Positions 33,240 to 45,673 of a stretch of DNA of 64,000 bases are shown in pieces. The notes below the pieces were generated by a model. It searched no databases, was not told the DNA's origin, and saw nothing but the letters and a program-made list of their open reading frames with translations. The stretch is from Brachycybe producta (lineage: Eukaryota; Arthropoda; Diplopoda; Playtdesmida; Andrognathidae). A program made the position numbers and the translations under genes. Where the stretch lies: the NCBI GenBank assembly GCA_036925085.1, contig JAUPFP010000001.1:18785342-18849341 (forward strand). The letters are read 5' to 3'. Position 1 is the first letter of the stretch; the number at the start of each line of letters is the position of its first letter.

Positions 33240-34566
33240 TTCTTCTACGAACATCTGCCTAGTATGCATGCGGTCATAATATTATAATTTAGCTTCTTTA
33301 TACGTTTTTACGATCGATCATCGATACATATTGTTATTTCCACTAACCGTCATTTTGTATGAATTAGTATGGTTAACCTTTTAACTTTTCATTGAAAATT
33401 TTAGTTTTCGGCAACTCATAACATTTCGTTTGAATGACTAACATTCCCAATATGCCTTTATTTGATTTTCTAGGCCCTCTGAAATGTATTTCTATTTAAA
33501 TACGATTTTGGCCCTTTTACCCTTACTGTTGGGAACCCTACCATAATACAACTTTTTCGTTACTTCGTAGGTACCTCTTTTGGGTTATGTTTGACTTCAC
33601 ATATTGTTTCATTCATTTCATTATACTCATTCATAAGTTTCTTCTCTATAGTCCTCAATATACTCTATATTTTATTAGCGGCCCTTTTCTCAATGTGTTG
33701 AGAACCTGTTATGTGCTTTACTTTTTCTTTAAACTTTTTATTACTTTGTTGTTTTGCATATCGAAGAGAGTGTATGGTAAAAATTATCTTGTTACACTTT
33801 TTCCATCCGTTTCTTCTTTTTATTTTTTTCTATAATGACGTCATAATTTTTTGTAAAACAGGTGGTCTTCTACTGTGTGAGTATGAAGTATAAACCATAT
33901 GTTTTTCTCCTTTAAGAGTCACATTTCAAACCTTTTCATTGTTCAATTTACTTTTCTCTTATTTTACACTCCACTAGGTAATCAGGTTATCTCAGGTTAA
34001 TTAACCACTTCATTTATCTATCTATTACACTTTATAGTATGTTTCCCGCTCTTTTCATTCTTTAATTACATTTAATCTTGTAAAAAAGTTTTTATTTAAC
34101 ATGGTGCACTTATTTGGGCTCACCCTTCTAAAGTGTGTGTGGGTGGGTTTTGTCTTTCTATTTCCCCCCCTCTCTTGTTTTCTTTAAAACTTTTTATTAC
34201 TCTTTTACAATTGTGGGTGGGTTTCTTTTTCGTTTTCCCCCCTTTTCTGATTTTCTTCTTGCTTCCTTCTTTCTCTTATGTGTGGGTGGGGTTTCTTGTT
34301 TTACTTTTTTCACCCTCTCCCCTTTTTTGCCTCTGTTTACTATGAGTGTGGGTGTTATTCATTCATACTTTTATCCACCCTCTTTTACTACTACTTTCCC
34401 GCCATTTTTTGTTTACTCATTTTTTCTTCTCTTTTAGTGTTTCTCTCTTTTTAGCTCCGCCTCTTTTTCTTTTTAACTTTATTCAAATTTCCTCTTTTAC
34501 TAACTTCTGCCCCTCTCAAATTATTGTTAGGTGTTGTTTTAATTACTTTTTCAACACCTAACACTA
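33240..34566 (+). repeat. Dispersed repeat G, copy 1
   Basis: ~1.3 kb related to 36350-37676. Shared landmarks: CATATTGTTATTT...CGTCATTTT, GGCCCTCTGAAATGTATTTC, GGTACCTCTTTT, GGCCCTTTTCTCAATGTGTTGAGAA, CTGGGCTCACCCTTCT or the like, GTGTGTGGGTG, and a terminal GTTTTAAT...TTTTCAACACC. Pyrimidine-rich with no conserved ORF. Confidence 0.75.
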
Positions 34567-35470
34567 GAGTCCAGTCGGGAAAGATTGCCAGCATCATCAG
34601 GTTCCATTCTGTAAGAGGGACCAACAGGTCCCACATTGTCTCCCGAGTATTCAGTGGTATAGTGTGTATGTGTGTGTTTGTGTGTATGGGTATGTGTGTG
34701 CGTGTGGTCATGAATATGATTGTGTGTATGTATAATTAGACAGTAAGGGCACATAAAAACAAAAAACCATTAGCACAAAAAACGATGTTAATAAAGAAAA
34801 AAAATGTAGCCCTACATTGCACTCATTCTCCACTATACTATCCATATTTTTTTGGCAAATTGATAACACAATTACAATGTTAAAGCTGTTGTAAATGTAA
34901 AAGTAGTAATGTGGAAACATATTCTGGTAGACTTTATTTATAATAAAGTTCAACAATAAGAATTTAGGAAGAAAATAGCCACTTTCACACAAATGCTTAT
35001 TTAAAGTCTGTTACTTGCAAATAGCTAATTTTTCCCACACACACATACCTACTGTATCAAGAAGACACAATTCAGTGAAGTCTTATAAATTAACACATAC
35101 AGTAGACATACCCTGTAACATGGGCCTTTTAATGTTACTTTGCACAATACATAATTTCTAAAATAGTTTTTATACTTTTTTAGATATTAAACCTTTTTCT
35201 GAATGCCTAAAAATGTGTAATTTCTAAATATGCTTTTATGAATGTTACAAATACATGAAAACATTTGTTATTTTATTCATTATGCAAATAAAAAAACGCA
35301 TCATTAAATCAATTTAGGAAAAGTTTAATTTGGAAACTATTATTTATTATTAGTTCACAAATTAAAACTTTTTTCTGTATGCAAAAAAACAAAAAAACGC
35401 GTTTTTGTTTTTTTTTGCATACAGAAAAAAGTTTTAATTTGTAAACTAGTTACGCTTGTTTTTTTTTTGT
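34567..35470. other. AT-rich DNA with GT-repeat and repeat F relic
   Basis: A (TGTG)-rich tract at 34655-34730. Inverted repeat-F material at 35240-35450, including AAAAAACGC...GCGTTTTT dyads (around 35385-35415). No gene seen. Confidence 0.55.
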
Positions 35471-35471
35471 G

Positions 35472-36345
35472 TTACAATTTATTTGAAAGCTCTTGTAATT
35501 AGATTTTTTTTTATTCAAGAATTAATGAAAGCTCATAAAGAAACATGGATGAAGCACATATAATTTTATTGCAATATACACCCATAACCATAACTACATA
35601 CTAATGCCAGGCAAGAAACAAACAACAACTACCATAACCAATATAAAATTATCATGAATTCTAGAATTCGCTTTGTTACTCATCTCTCAGAAAGTCAGTC
35701 TGCTGCTGTATTCCCAAGTCCTCCGGTGCGAAGATGGAGTCCTCTAGCTGTTTGACACAGAATTTCTCCTCACAAGCATTTCAACAAACACAAATAAAAA
35801 TCGTGCCTCTTCGTTGGCATACTCACAAGGTTGTGAATAAGACCGAACCATAGGTAACATTAAGAATTTTTTCCAATCTTTCTCCGCCGCCTTTACAAAA
35901 CGATATATATGGTTTTGGTGACCTCCCTACATTTCATTAAAATTCAATTCACAATTAGAATTCGAATTTTATGACAAATAATTATTCTATGATTTCGAGT
36001 GTGACTCCCAAAAACTTAACTTTAAGCCTTATCTTAGAAGTTTGAAAAAAAAGAATTACAATTTTATGATATTGTTTTTCTCACTTTTTCTAATAGAGAA
36101 AGTGTTAAAGGAAATAATTAAAATCAATATATTTGGCTTACCAAAACTCTTTCGTTCTATTTGTGTTTGTGTTGTTTACTAAAGTGAAGAATGTGGTCAG
36201 CATTTTAATGTATCTTTATGACCACTGGTTTCTCCTTGATTCCTATTTAGTTTTAATACATTTATCATATATTTAGAATAGCAAAACAGGAAATATAAAA
36301 TATAGAACATATCTTTTTAATATGGTGATGGAATATTACAAATTT
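35472..36345 (+). repeat. Dispersed repeat E, copy 3
   Basis: Second full-length copy of the repeat at 16657-17550, same orientation, without the (TA)n expansion of copy 2. Confidence 0.8.
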
Positions 36346-36349
36346 TACA

Positions 36350-37676
36350 AACATCTGCTGAGTATGCGTCCAGTAGTAAAATTATATTTTAACTTTTTTA
36401 TAATTTTTTGATTGCTGATACATATTGTTATTTATACCAATCGTCATTTTCTATGAATTAGTATGGTTAACCTTTTAACTTTTCATCAGAAAGTTTTACT
36501 TTTTGGCAACTCAACATTTCTTTTATATAGTAAACATTCTCATTATTCATTTATCTGATTTTCTCGGCCCTCTGAAATGTATTTCTATTTAAATACAAGT
36601 TTGGCCCTTTTACCCTTAATATGTTGAAAACCAAAACATCATATAACTCTTTCGGTACTTCGGTGGTACCTCTTTTTGGTTGTGTTTGATTTTCATATTA
36701 TTTCATTCATTTTAGTATATTCATTCAAAATCTCTTTTCTCATAGTCTCTAATATTCTTCATATTTGTTTAGCGGCCCTTTTCTCAATGTGTTGAGAATC
36801 TGATTTGTGTACTTTACTTTTTCTGTAAAGTTTTTTATTACTTTGTTATTTTCTGAATATTGAAGAGAAGAATGGTAAAAGTATCGTGTTACAATTTTCT
36901 ACCATCGGTTTCTTCCTTTTAGTCTTCTTCTATAGTGACGTCATAATTTGGTAAAACAGGTGGTCTACTGTGTGAATACAAATTATAAACTATAAGTTCT
37001 TCCTTGTTAAAGTTAAATTTCCAACCATTTCATTTCTCCATTAATTTCTCTCTTTTTCTACTTATTTAGGTAATTGGATTTTATCATGCCATTTAACCAC
37101 TTCATTCTTTTATCTATTACACTATCTAGTGTTTTCCCGCTCTTTTTGTTTCTTAATTATTGTTAATTTAGTTAAGATTTTATTTCATTTGATACACTTA
37201 TCTGGGCTCACCCTTCTGAAGTATGTTTGGGTGGGTTTTGTCTTTGTCTTTCCCCCTCTCTTGTTTTCTTTAAACTTTTTATTACTCTCTGTAAGTGTGT
37301 GTGGGTGCGATTCATTATTATTTTTGTCCACCCTCTTTTTTACAATTACTATTTCCCCCCCCCCCTCCCTCCCCCCCCCCCCCCGCCATTTGTTGTTTAC
37401 TTTTATTTTTCTTCTTTTTTGCTTCTCTTTTACTTATCTCTTTTTTAAACTCCGCCTCTTTTTCTCTAGTTTAACCTTATTTACTTTTCATTCATTAATT
37501 CTGTCACTCTCTTTTACTATTACTATTTTCCCGCCATTTTTTCTTCTCTTTTGTACTTCTTTTTTTTAACTCCACCTCTTTTCTCTTTTCAACTTTATTC
37601 CTTTTACTTTTTTAATATTTCTGCCCCTCTCTCAAATTGTTAGACGTTGTTTTAATCACCTTTTCAACACCCTAAC
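36350..37676 (+). repeat. Dispersed repeat G, copy 2
   Basis: Second copy of the repeat at 33240-34566. Contains a C-run (37351-37384) and ends TTTTCAACACCCTAACA. Its right edge is followed at once by the HECT-like pseudogene. Confidence 0.75.
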
Positions 37677-37739
37677 AATTCTCCAAGTTTGGTTTCTACC
37701 ATATCAGCAATGCCAGTAACCCATGGAAATATTTCAGAT

Positions 37740-39563
37740 GAAATTAGGAGACTCTTCCCATCCGTTTGCACTTCACATTCTCGTACTTCTCAATTGCAGT
37801 CAAATCACAAAAAAAATATAAAAGTGCATATGGGCACTTTTGTCGAGATGTCATATTGTTAACCAATCCTAGTGATAAGAAAACCATCTCTGGAAGAAGA
37901 AAAGCCCATTCCTTTTAAAATGGATATAGTTACAATGTTGTTCAGTTCGAAAAGCAGTGGTATGCTAATGAAGTTATCTGCCATGTTTGCCAGTTATTTG
38001 GTGACAAACTTGCTAACATTGAATTTGGATTGCTAGTGCCTACTTTTGGTACTTTGGTTTCACCCTCACTGCTTCTTGGGGCAGAGTTGGATGGGATGAC
38101 AACTTACAGCAATTTTCAACAGAAGGCAATCAATATTCGCCCCAAAACTGATTTGCTCGCTGCCAATGAATCTATTGATAAACATGTTGATCAACTGGGG
38201 TAAGCAGAAGAAAATGAAATTACAGCCAATGAATTGCCAGATCTAACCAACCGTGACATCACTGCACCAGTTCTGAACTTTGATGAACAGCAATTGGAAA
38301 CTGACATTGAACTTGTTATTGAAAATAGCCTCGATGATCCAGAAACAAATGCAACACTGGATCATTATCGAATGGTATTCAAGGTAAACTAGAAACAAAT
38401 GTCAAATGCAACTTCAACATACCTAGGGGTGAAGTTTTTGACTGTTGTATATGGGCTGTGCTCTTATACCCTTTTGGGTGGGTGGGGCATAGTAACATTT
38501 CCTGTTGTATATGGGCTATTCGTAGAAAAAGCTTTTCTCCATGGTATTCCATTTCAGTTTTTTTTTCTAATATTGATGGTGTGTCAGAGGGGCTGTAGAC
38601 CAAGGTGGTCCATCTCATGAGATGTGGCATTTATTGCTGAGTGAATTAAAATGCAGTAATTTGTTTGAAGGTGACGAAAATGCTAAGAACATATCACTAA
38701 ATAATGAGTCACTGGCTAAACGCTTGTACTGTGAAGCAGACAGACTCGTATGTATGGTATTAGTTCATGGAGGGCTTACTCCACATTGTTTTAATTATTT
38801 AATTGTCTATCAACTGCTGTGGATAATTTGGATGCTAATGTAACAGACATTGCTGATTCTGAAATTCATTGCCAATTAGCAGCAATTCAGCAAGCTGAAG
38901 ATCTTGAATCTTTACAAACTGCTGTTAACTATGCCACCACTTTGCTTACTTTATGTTGTTGCCGAATTTGCATTTGAAACATTATGGAAAAGGATTCCAT
39001 TGTTGACAGTGTCATAAAGTTTTATCTTTATCACAGAACCAGTGCAGCATTTGATCAACTAATAGAAGGACTACAAACATTTGGCATGCTTAACTTGATT
39101 GAAATACATCCAACTGTTTTCAGCAATCAACTGTTGATTGCGAAGCTAATCATAAATAATTAATTAGACAAATATTAACTTCAACAATCTCTAATAGATA
39201 TTAAGCAAATCTCAATTTCTTACATGTGTTTTGTTCTGTATGTTTAAACTTTGAAATTCAACTATATTCAACTATATAATCACATGATTTTTGTCACATA
39301 ATGATTCAAATCATTTTCAGAAGGTGAAACAAATGTAAGCTTGAAAGTACTGCTAAGCTTTGCAACAGGTGCTGATAAAATTTCTCCACTGGGCTTTGTT
39401 ATACAGCCAACACTAGAATTTCTACATAAGAATGAGTCAACACCCAATGGCAAATACATGTTTCTTGATTTTGCAACTTCCAGTTACTTTAAACTCATAT
39501 GAGAAGTTTAAAGATAATTTTGATTTTGGCATTCAAAATGGGATGGTGTTTGGATTTGCATAA
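37740..39563 (+). pseudogene. HECT-like E3 ligase (G2E3-type) pseudogene
   Basis: Plus-strand fragments in correct family order: FDEQQLETDIELVIENSLDD and HYRMVFKV near 38270-38390; the HECT N-lobe signature AVDQGGPSHEMWHLLLSELK at 38591-38650, then LFEGDENAKNIS, YCEADRLVCMVLVHGGLTPH; TDIADSEIHCQLAAIQQAED; VIKFYLYHRTSAAFDQLIEG; then FATGADKISPLGFVIQPTLE and the C-terminal FKDNFDFGIQNGMVFGFA with stop 39561-39563. Frame changes and stops (around 37850, 38390-38580, 38830, 38960, 39500) break it; 38395-38580 may be a retained intron or insertion. The FATG and FGF-type ends are diagnostic of this expanded invertebrate family. Confidence 0.65.
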
Positions 39564-39739
39564 TTTAAGGTCTAATCTGAATTAATCTGAAATAGTTCTA
39601 GATTTTGTATTAAGAATGCAATGTCACTTAATTTTCTAATAAAATACACCTTTTACCTGCTTGAAAATATCATTAATAACATTGTTTGAAATATATATGC
39701 TTAATAAACAACCAACAGTTGTCATTTTTTATTACTAAA

Positions 39740-40072
39740 CTAGTGGGGTAACCTGTCATAAATGACGGGAGCAAAATTCACAGGCAATTGTGCACATGCA
39801 CGTTGTTTTTTCCTTTTTTTACTCCATTCATTTCAATTTCAGTCACCCCCTCCCACTTTTTTCCCCATCCACCCTACACTTTCCAATCTTTTCCCTCTTC
39901 AATTTAATATCATGGGGTTCTTGGATGGGAAGGGTGCAACATATAGTTGACCTTGAGAAAAAAAGCGGTTCATTTATTCATTTAAATTTATACAAATTCT
40001 GACATGTTTCAAGGTTTGTACAGCATTATCACAGACAGACACCCACACACGCACACAGACCTGGCTTAATAT
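39740..40072 (+). repeat. Dispersed repeat D, copy 3 (split by transposon)
   Basis: Same sequence as 16217-16562 up to ACCTGGCTTAATAT; it resumes after the transposon at 44749 with CTTAATATATATAATAAT. Together the halves reconstruct the continuous repeat seen at 16552. Confidence 0.88.
40065..40072 (+). repeat. Target-site duplication CTTAATAT (left)
   Basis: 8 bp immediately outside the left TIR, identical to 44749-44756 outside the right TIR. Confidence 0.93.
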
Positions 40073-40099
40073 CGAGGGGATAATCACTGGTAAAAATAA

Positions 40100-40300
40100 T
40101 ATACACCGGACCTCCACTGTACGAGGTCCAGGCAGACCTTGGTCGGACCTTGCGGATACGTAGGACCTTAGCCAGACCTTGCGGTCACATAGGACCTCAT
40201 ATGGACCTTACGGACCTCAGATGGACCTTATGGACCTCAGGTGGACCTTATGGACCTCAGTCAGGACTTTACAGGCACTTAAGGATCTTAGTCAGGCTCT
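40100..40300 (+). repeat. Left subterminal GGACCT repeats
   Basis: About a dozen GGACCT/AGACCT words at ~10-20-bp spacing (e.g. ATGGACCTTATGGACCTCAG), plus a perfect hairpin GGACCTC-CACTGTAC-GAGGTCC at 40108-40129. The right end has fewer (44675-44730). Such motifs usually bind transposase. Confidence 0.8.
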
Positions 40301-40426
40301 TACAAACACTTAGGACATCAGTGAGGCTCTTGCTGACATCATTATGATAAAACTGAACATTAAATGACAACAATTTCATTATAAACAATGCTTTGAAGAA
40401 TAATTTTTATTGAATGTAACAACAAA

Positions 40427-40582
40427 CTGAAAAGATAACTGAAAAGATAACTGAAAAGATAACTGAAAAGATAACTGAAAAGATAACTGAAAAGATAACT
40501 GAAAAGATAACTGAAAAGATAACTGAAAAGATAACTGAAAAGATAACTGAAAAGATAACTGAAAAGATAACTGAAAAGATAC
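40427..40582 (+). repeat. 12-bp minisatellite (CTGAAAAGATAA) x13
   Basis: Thirteen near-perfect copies inside the transposon, just outside the transposase 3' end. The last unit is degenerate. The minus-strand reading (LFSY repeats) is not considered a protein. Confidence 0.95.
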
Positions 40583-40657
40583 TTGAAAAGTGAAAAGCTG
40601 AAAAGAGTTATTAGAACATTCTCTTTGTTTTTAACAGAAGTATAAATTTCTTTTAAC

Positions 40658-43600
40658 TCAAATTTTAGCAATGTGAGACAGCACATCATCACTTACAATA
40701 AGGTTAAAATTTAAACCAGTTTCAATCACAGTTGGATTTGGGATTGTACATATGTAGTGGCTCAAGTTGTAGAATCCATGAGCATGCAAAGTTTCCTTTT
40801 TTAAGATGCCATCATTTTCAACATTGTACCATGTGCAAATGGCACCTATTGTCCTCCTACTTTTCACAGGGGCCCACATTAATGTGTACTCCCTTTCTCT
40901 TGGCATTCCTTCAAGATAACTAAATGAAACAATGTGTCCAATCAGATATGATTTAGGTTCACATTCTGATTTAAAAATGCACCAGTCCCCAACATCTATT
41001 TTGGATTTTATGCAAACAGTTGTTTCTTTTTCAACAGACATGCTAACTTTGCATGTTTCCTCAGTGTACATGACTCTTTTTAGTCTATCAGAACTTAGAT
41101 GACTATTTCCACTGTTGTAAAGCCAACAGATGCTTGATTTCCTGACAACTGCAGTATCATTTTCCTTACTTTTAACAAAACAGAATGGACTGTTGATAGG
41201 AAGGGGAGTTTCAGTACATGCATATATGTCTTGCAACCTTGAAACACCCCTCATAGTTGAAAGATTGTACACATCATGAGAAATCTCGGGCAAAACTTCG
41301 TTTTCCATACTATTTTCATGAACATTTAGCTCTTCATCTGAATCAGCAGAATCATCACTGCTTGGAATGAGGCTCGGAACAGGGTTCAAGTTTACTGTAG
41401 AAAGTTTTACTGGCACATCATTTGTGTCAAAAGTGATTCCAAGATCTTTTGCATCTTTAACAGCTTGATTCTTGGCTTTCAAAATTTCTTCTTCTATTTG
41501 AGCATCAGTTGGTAATTCCTTTGGAACATGTACTTCTCCATCCTCTTCCTCAAGGTAACCTTTCTTTGCTTGGTGGTAGGTTGCTCTTGGGAACACAAAT
41601 ACATCACCAAGATTCTCTTGAATATCTAACTGCAGCTGCATTCGTCTTTGTCTATGGATCATTTCCAGCATACTGAAATTCACACTAGTTAAGTATGTGC
41701 TAGTCATTGATCTGGCTGCTCTAAAGAACTGTTCACATGGTTGACTCCCCATTAACCATGGAAGAAATAGTTCACAATTTCCATTATCCCGCAAAGTACG
41801 AAGACAGCTAATTAGACTGTGAGCATTTAACTCAATGCACAAGTAAGTATTGAGCATGATGAAATTATCAAGCAGTGAGTAGCTGTCATGGCATGTTATC
41901 CAATGTCTCCATATTCTAAGAAAGAACACTGCCCTCCAGATTAAGTGAAGCCTTTCTTTTGGTTTTAAATCTTTTCGTAAAAATGACAATTACATCATGC
42001 ATAATTTTAAGATATGCAATTGTGCCATCACTATCTGGGACATGCTCAAAAAGAAGATGCTGCACTCGATCGTCTGATATTGGCTGAACTGCTCTGAAGA
42101 TCATCTTGTCCACGGGCTCCAAATCTTGTTCAGTAAGCAGATGGTATGATTTTGATACAGATTGACAAAGGATGATCAAATGATTAACGTTGCAAACAAA
42201 GTTGCCTATCGGTAGTAAAATTGATGGCTTTAAAAAGCGAGTTCTCAGCTTTGTCCCAACATGAACAGTGTCCTCGATACAACTGTTGTCACTGATCGAA
42301 TTTGCTACAAACCATGTCCAAGAAGTTGGCAGATGTTGTGTACTCATCTCAACAGGTGTTGCTGATTGCAAGCCAGAAAAAAAGCGCATTGCTTTAAGTA
42401 AACGAGGGTCACCATCTGCGGAGTACGTGACAACTTTAATACCATGCCTATCAAGGTCCTCTGTGATCATCTTCCATTTCTGAATAACATCGTCTGCTTT
42501 AAATTTGTTATCTGTTCCAAACATGGCCAAGCAAAAACTTGGGGCACCAACTGCCAGTGGTTGTGCCATAATGACTTATGCAAGATGAGCCACCGATTTC
42601 TTGGCAAAGTATTGCTGAATATGCTGCATTGAAATTGCTGGATAACTTAGTGCAATTGGCATGCCATGTTTATCAAGTGGCAAAGCAAATCCAACCACCT
42701 GATTGCTTCTACTATCATACTGAACACGAGCTGAGATTCTTGTTGCATCTTCCGAGATCCCAACAAATAGTGGAATGTTTCGTTTCTGAAGAAATTTTTT
42801 TAATTCTTCTGAATAAAACACACCTTCAGTTACAGCTTCTCCAGTGCATCGAATTGTCTTGAGGACTGTTGAACAGGAAGGAAAAACTTTGGGCATGTTT
42901 GACTGCAGTGTTTCGTACAACAAACGACCACCAATCATGTAAACGTATGAAGCAAACTGCTTCATTGTTTCATCATATCGAGCTCCTTTATTTTTCTTTT
43001 TGGAATTTTGTTGTGCCACTTGGCAAAGCTTTGCTAGAAGTCCTGTCACGTCTTTAGATTTTTCAGTACCTCGCAATTCATTGAGATTATTTTCTTGCAT
43101 GTGGTGTGACAGTAAGTCCTGAAGTCTGACATTATCCATAAAAAGCCTTTGAACCTCATTCAAAATAGGGAAAAAGTCTGTGATTAGTTGTGTACCTTTT
43201 GCTGATTTTGCCAGTCTGCGTTTATTTCTTTCACCATGTGAATATAATTTGTCTTTCCATTTTGATTTTTTTTCTGATGTTGTATCACCAATGGCTGATG
43301 CATGCACATCCTGTTGCATAACTGAGCTTAGTTGTTGGTAGGCTTGTGGAACCTTCATGTATTCACTGGAGTAGATGGCTCCACGTCCACTCCAGCTACA
43401 GGAAAATCCAATTTTTCACAGTCCTCATCACTGTCTGAATAAGTGAGTCTCCGTTTTTCACACCCTTTCAGTCCAGAAAAGGCATCAGTCGGTGATTCGT
43501 AATTATAAACTTCGTTGCCATCTTCGCTATCCACAATTTCTTCAATTTGAGAATTTTCGGCATCGGGAATTTCCATAGTTGATGTAGTTATTACTATTTT

Positions 43601-44431
43601 TGGAGTTTTTACAAATAAATCTGTAATGTTTGGCATGCTTTGTGATCTACTTGAGTCGGTTTCAGGCTTAGCAAAATGTGCACGCCTTAGATCTTTCATC
43701 CATCAATGACCTGTAGTGTCTGCCTGAATATTGATAGAAACATCACACAGCTTGCACTTCAGTGAAGCAACAACAGTGTTACTGTGCAGACAAGAAGGGG
43801 AAACTGGAGAAATTTCAAAGTCTGTTATGGCAGTGTTCTTCTTAAAGTTTGCTTTGTTTTCTTTCAGCCACTTGGTCAAGTTAGCTTTTGCATTCTTTCT
43901 GTCACTATCATAATCCTTCGCAACATCCTTAGAGCGGGACTTCGAAGTTGCTTGTTCTACATTTTCTGGAGCCTGTTGTTTACTTGTAGCTGATTTCCAA
44001 CCAACTTGCCTAAATTGGCCTCTGGACTGCAGTTTGTATGACTTGAGATGTTCAACGATTGTTAGAAGCAATTTTCGATTACCCGGCATGAACATGAACT
44101 TTTCAGGCTTAAGGTTAAAAACTTTCCCATAGTAAAGCTCCATCTTGTCTTGAGGTATTGTATCAATAAAAGAGGTTCTCGCAAGTTCTTGTACTTCAGC
44201 AATATCTTCAAGCGTTAGTTGTGACAACGAGACACGGTTGTCGAATCCTGCCAGTGTCAACATGTTTGAGATGTGGGTTGGAATGGTTATTTTCATTTCG
44301 AATTCAATTTCCTTCCAGATGTCTAGTTGTTTGTCTGGCTCTGCCATGTTTTGTGAAATATCTCCTCGAATATCTCTGGTGTCATGCACAACTTCAGTGA
44401 TTTTCTCCTCAGTTGTTTCAGTATTGGCCAT
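40658..44431 (-). pseudogene. Transposase-like gene, broken by two stops and two frame changes
   Basis: Reads from ATG 44431. Block 1 (to 43355) has an N-terminal helical region, a Cys-His finger-like CKLCDVSINIQADTTGH interrupted by an in-frame TGA (43705-43703), and an acidic segment. Block 2 (43358-42576) overlaps block 1 by ATGA, a -1 change; it holds the helical core with FVGISEDATRISARVQYDSR and ends at an in-frame TAA (42578-42576). Block 3 (42569-41916) has VVTYSADGDPRLLKAMRFFS and CIEDTVHVGTKLRTRFLKPS, RNase H-type transposase features. Block 4 (41989-40658), after another frame change, has FLPWLMGSQPCEQFFRAARS and a C-terminal domain. It seems recently inactivated. It would bind the TIRs and catalyse cut-and-paste. 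Superfamily undecided. Confidence 0.65.
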
Positions 44432-44748
44432 AGTAACCTTGATAATACTAATTAGATGATTAATAATGAATTCTTTGAGTTGAATTCAATTAAATTCTGG
44501 TTGTTTCAAACAAGTTCCTGCAATAAAGATATTAGCAACAGTTATTAATTACATATATCTTCAAAATTATTTTATATAAATAAGTAAAACTTACAAAAAA
44601 CCAGAAACTTTGAGCAACAGAAAGTTAGAATACCAGAAACTTCACCATAAACTTAAAGGAAAATGGAAAGATTCGCCGGACCCTATCAGGACCCTAAAGT
44701 GGACCTAAACATTTTATACACCGGACCTCAGAAGTTGCTACCCCCTCG

Positions 44749-44756
44749 CTTAATAT
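44749..44756 (+). repeat. Target-site duplication CTTAATAT (right)
   Basis: Identical to 40065-40072. Confidence 0.93.
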
Positions 44757-44894
44757 ATATAATAATAATAACAACAATGCTAATAATATAATAATAAACT
44801 AACAAATCACATAAATATGTCTGCTTAATTGAATAAAGAAAACCATTTTTGTTATTGCTAATTTATTATTTTAACTTCAAATATTGTCAGCATG

Positions 44895-45673
44895 TGTAAC
44901 GACCCGACTGAGCGCTACAATGACCCATGGTAAATTTTGCTTCACTTACCGCCACTTAACTTTCTTGGGACGGGATCCTAGCGCGGACCAGCCCTCCTCA
45001 TGCACCCATCCGTGCCACGGGTAATGCCGAGCAGAAGTCTTCCCCGATGATCGACGGTCCAATGGCCACCGAATACGACGGAGAACCCACGGTGAACCCC
45101 CAGGTGGATTTCACAGTGGGTGACGACGCGAAGCACCGGCCGACAGGTCGAAATACATGCCGAATTGGGACAGTGGTGGATGGCAAAACCCCTGCCGACA
45201 ACCGCCACCCTCTCCACTGTCCTTCCCCAGCAATTATTACCAATAATAATAATTGAAGACACAGACACAGTGGTTGATAGTAGAATAAACAAATATAATT
45301 TATTCAAAGATACCAAGTAAATTAAGACTCACACTTGAAACAATAGATGATAAATCTCCTGGCTATTCCAGCCAGGAGAAAGGGTGAGGCACACCCACAC
45401 ACCACAGAAGATGATCAAAAGTGGTGACCATCTTGGCCACCTGTAGATAAGAGCACAATCACACACATGCATACAGCATGAAGGGTCAAAACTCACTGCC
45501 CAGGTTATAATGGCCGCCGCCATTATATACCACCCCCAGGATGCTCCACCTGGGGAGGACAGTGACCCTTGCTGGCCATTTTGTCGTCTGCCTGGCAACC
45601 AAATTACAGGTGCCTAGCAGATGACAATGGGAATTTAGTTTTGCTCCAACAGCAGCAAAACTGGGTCGTCACA
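44895..45673 (-). repeat. Solo LTR of the A/C Ty3 lineage
   Basis: 779 bp; plus strand begins TGTAACGACCCGACTG and ends GGGTCGTCACA. Flanked on both sides by CATG (44891-44894 and 45674-45677), a 4-bp target duplication, so it arose by LTR-LTR recombination. Diverged from the LTRs of A and C but keeps the region CGGCCGGTGCTTCGCG and the 5' splice site GTAAGT (44949-44944). Confidence 0.9.

Larger units (their letters stand above)
40073..44748 (-). mobile_element. DNA transposon, P-element-like or related 8-bp-TSD superfamily (4,676 bp)
   Basis: Short TIRs CGAGGGG(A/G)TA face inward at 40073 and 44748 and are flanked by the 8-bp duplication CTTAATAT. Subterminal zones are dense in GGACCT words, including the identical 15-mer TATACACCGGACCTC at 40100-40114 and 44715-44729. 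One multi-frame transposase-like gene lies on the minus strand. The unoccupied site exists at 16552-16559. 8-bp duplications are typical of P and hAT elements. The protein has the D-x2-H-x3-K-L-R motif and late CEQFFR block that recall P/THAP9 transposases, but superfamily is unproven. Confidence 0.88.

Noticed and set aside
34133..34561. Phe/Leu-rich membrane proteins in overlapping frames
   Set aside because: Pyrimidine-rich dispersed repeat G; the frames are not kept in its second copy at 36350-37676.
40427..40582. LFSY-repeat protein on the minus strand
   Set aside because: Pure translation of a 12-bp minisatellite between the transposase stop and the TIR.
43703..43705. In-frame TGA in the transposase as a selenocysteine or readthrough codon
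   Set aside because: The gene has another in-frame TAA and two frame changes, so simple decay is more likely; no SECIS-like structure noticed.
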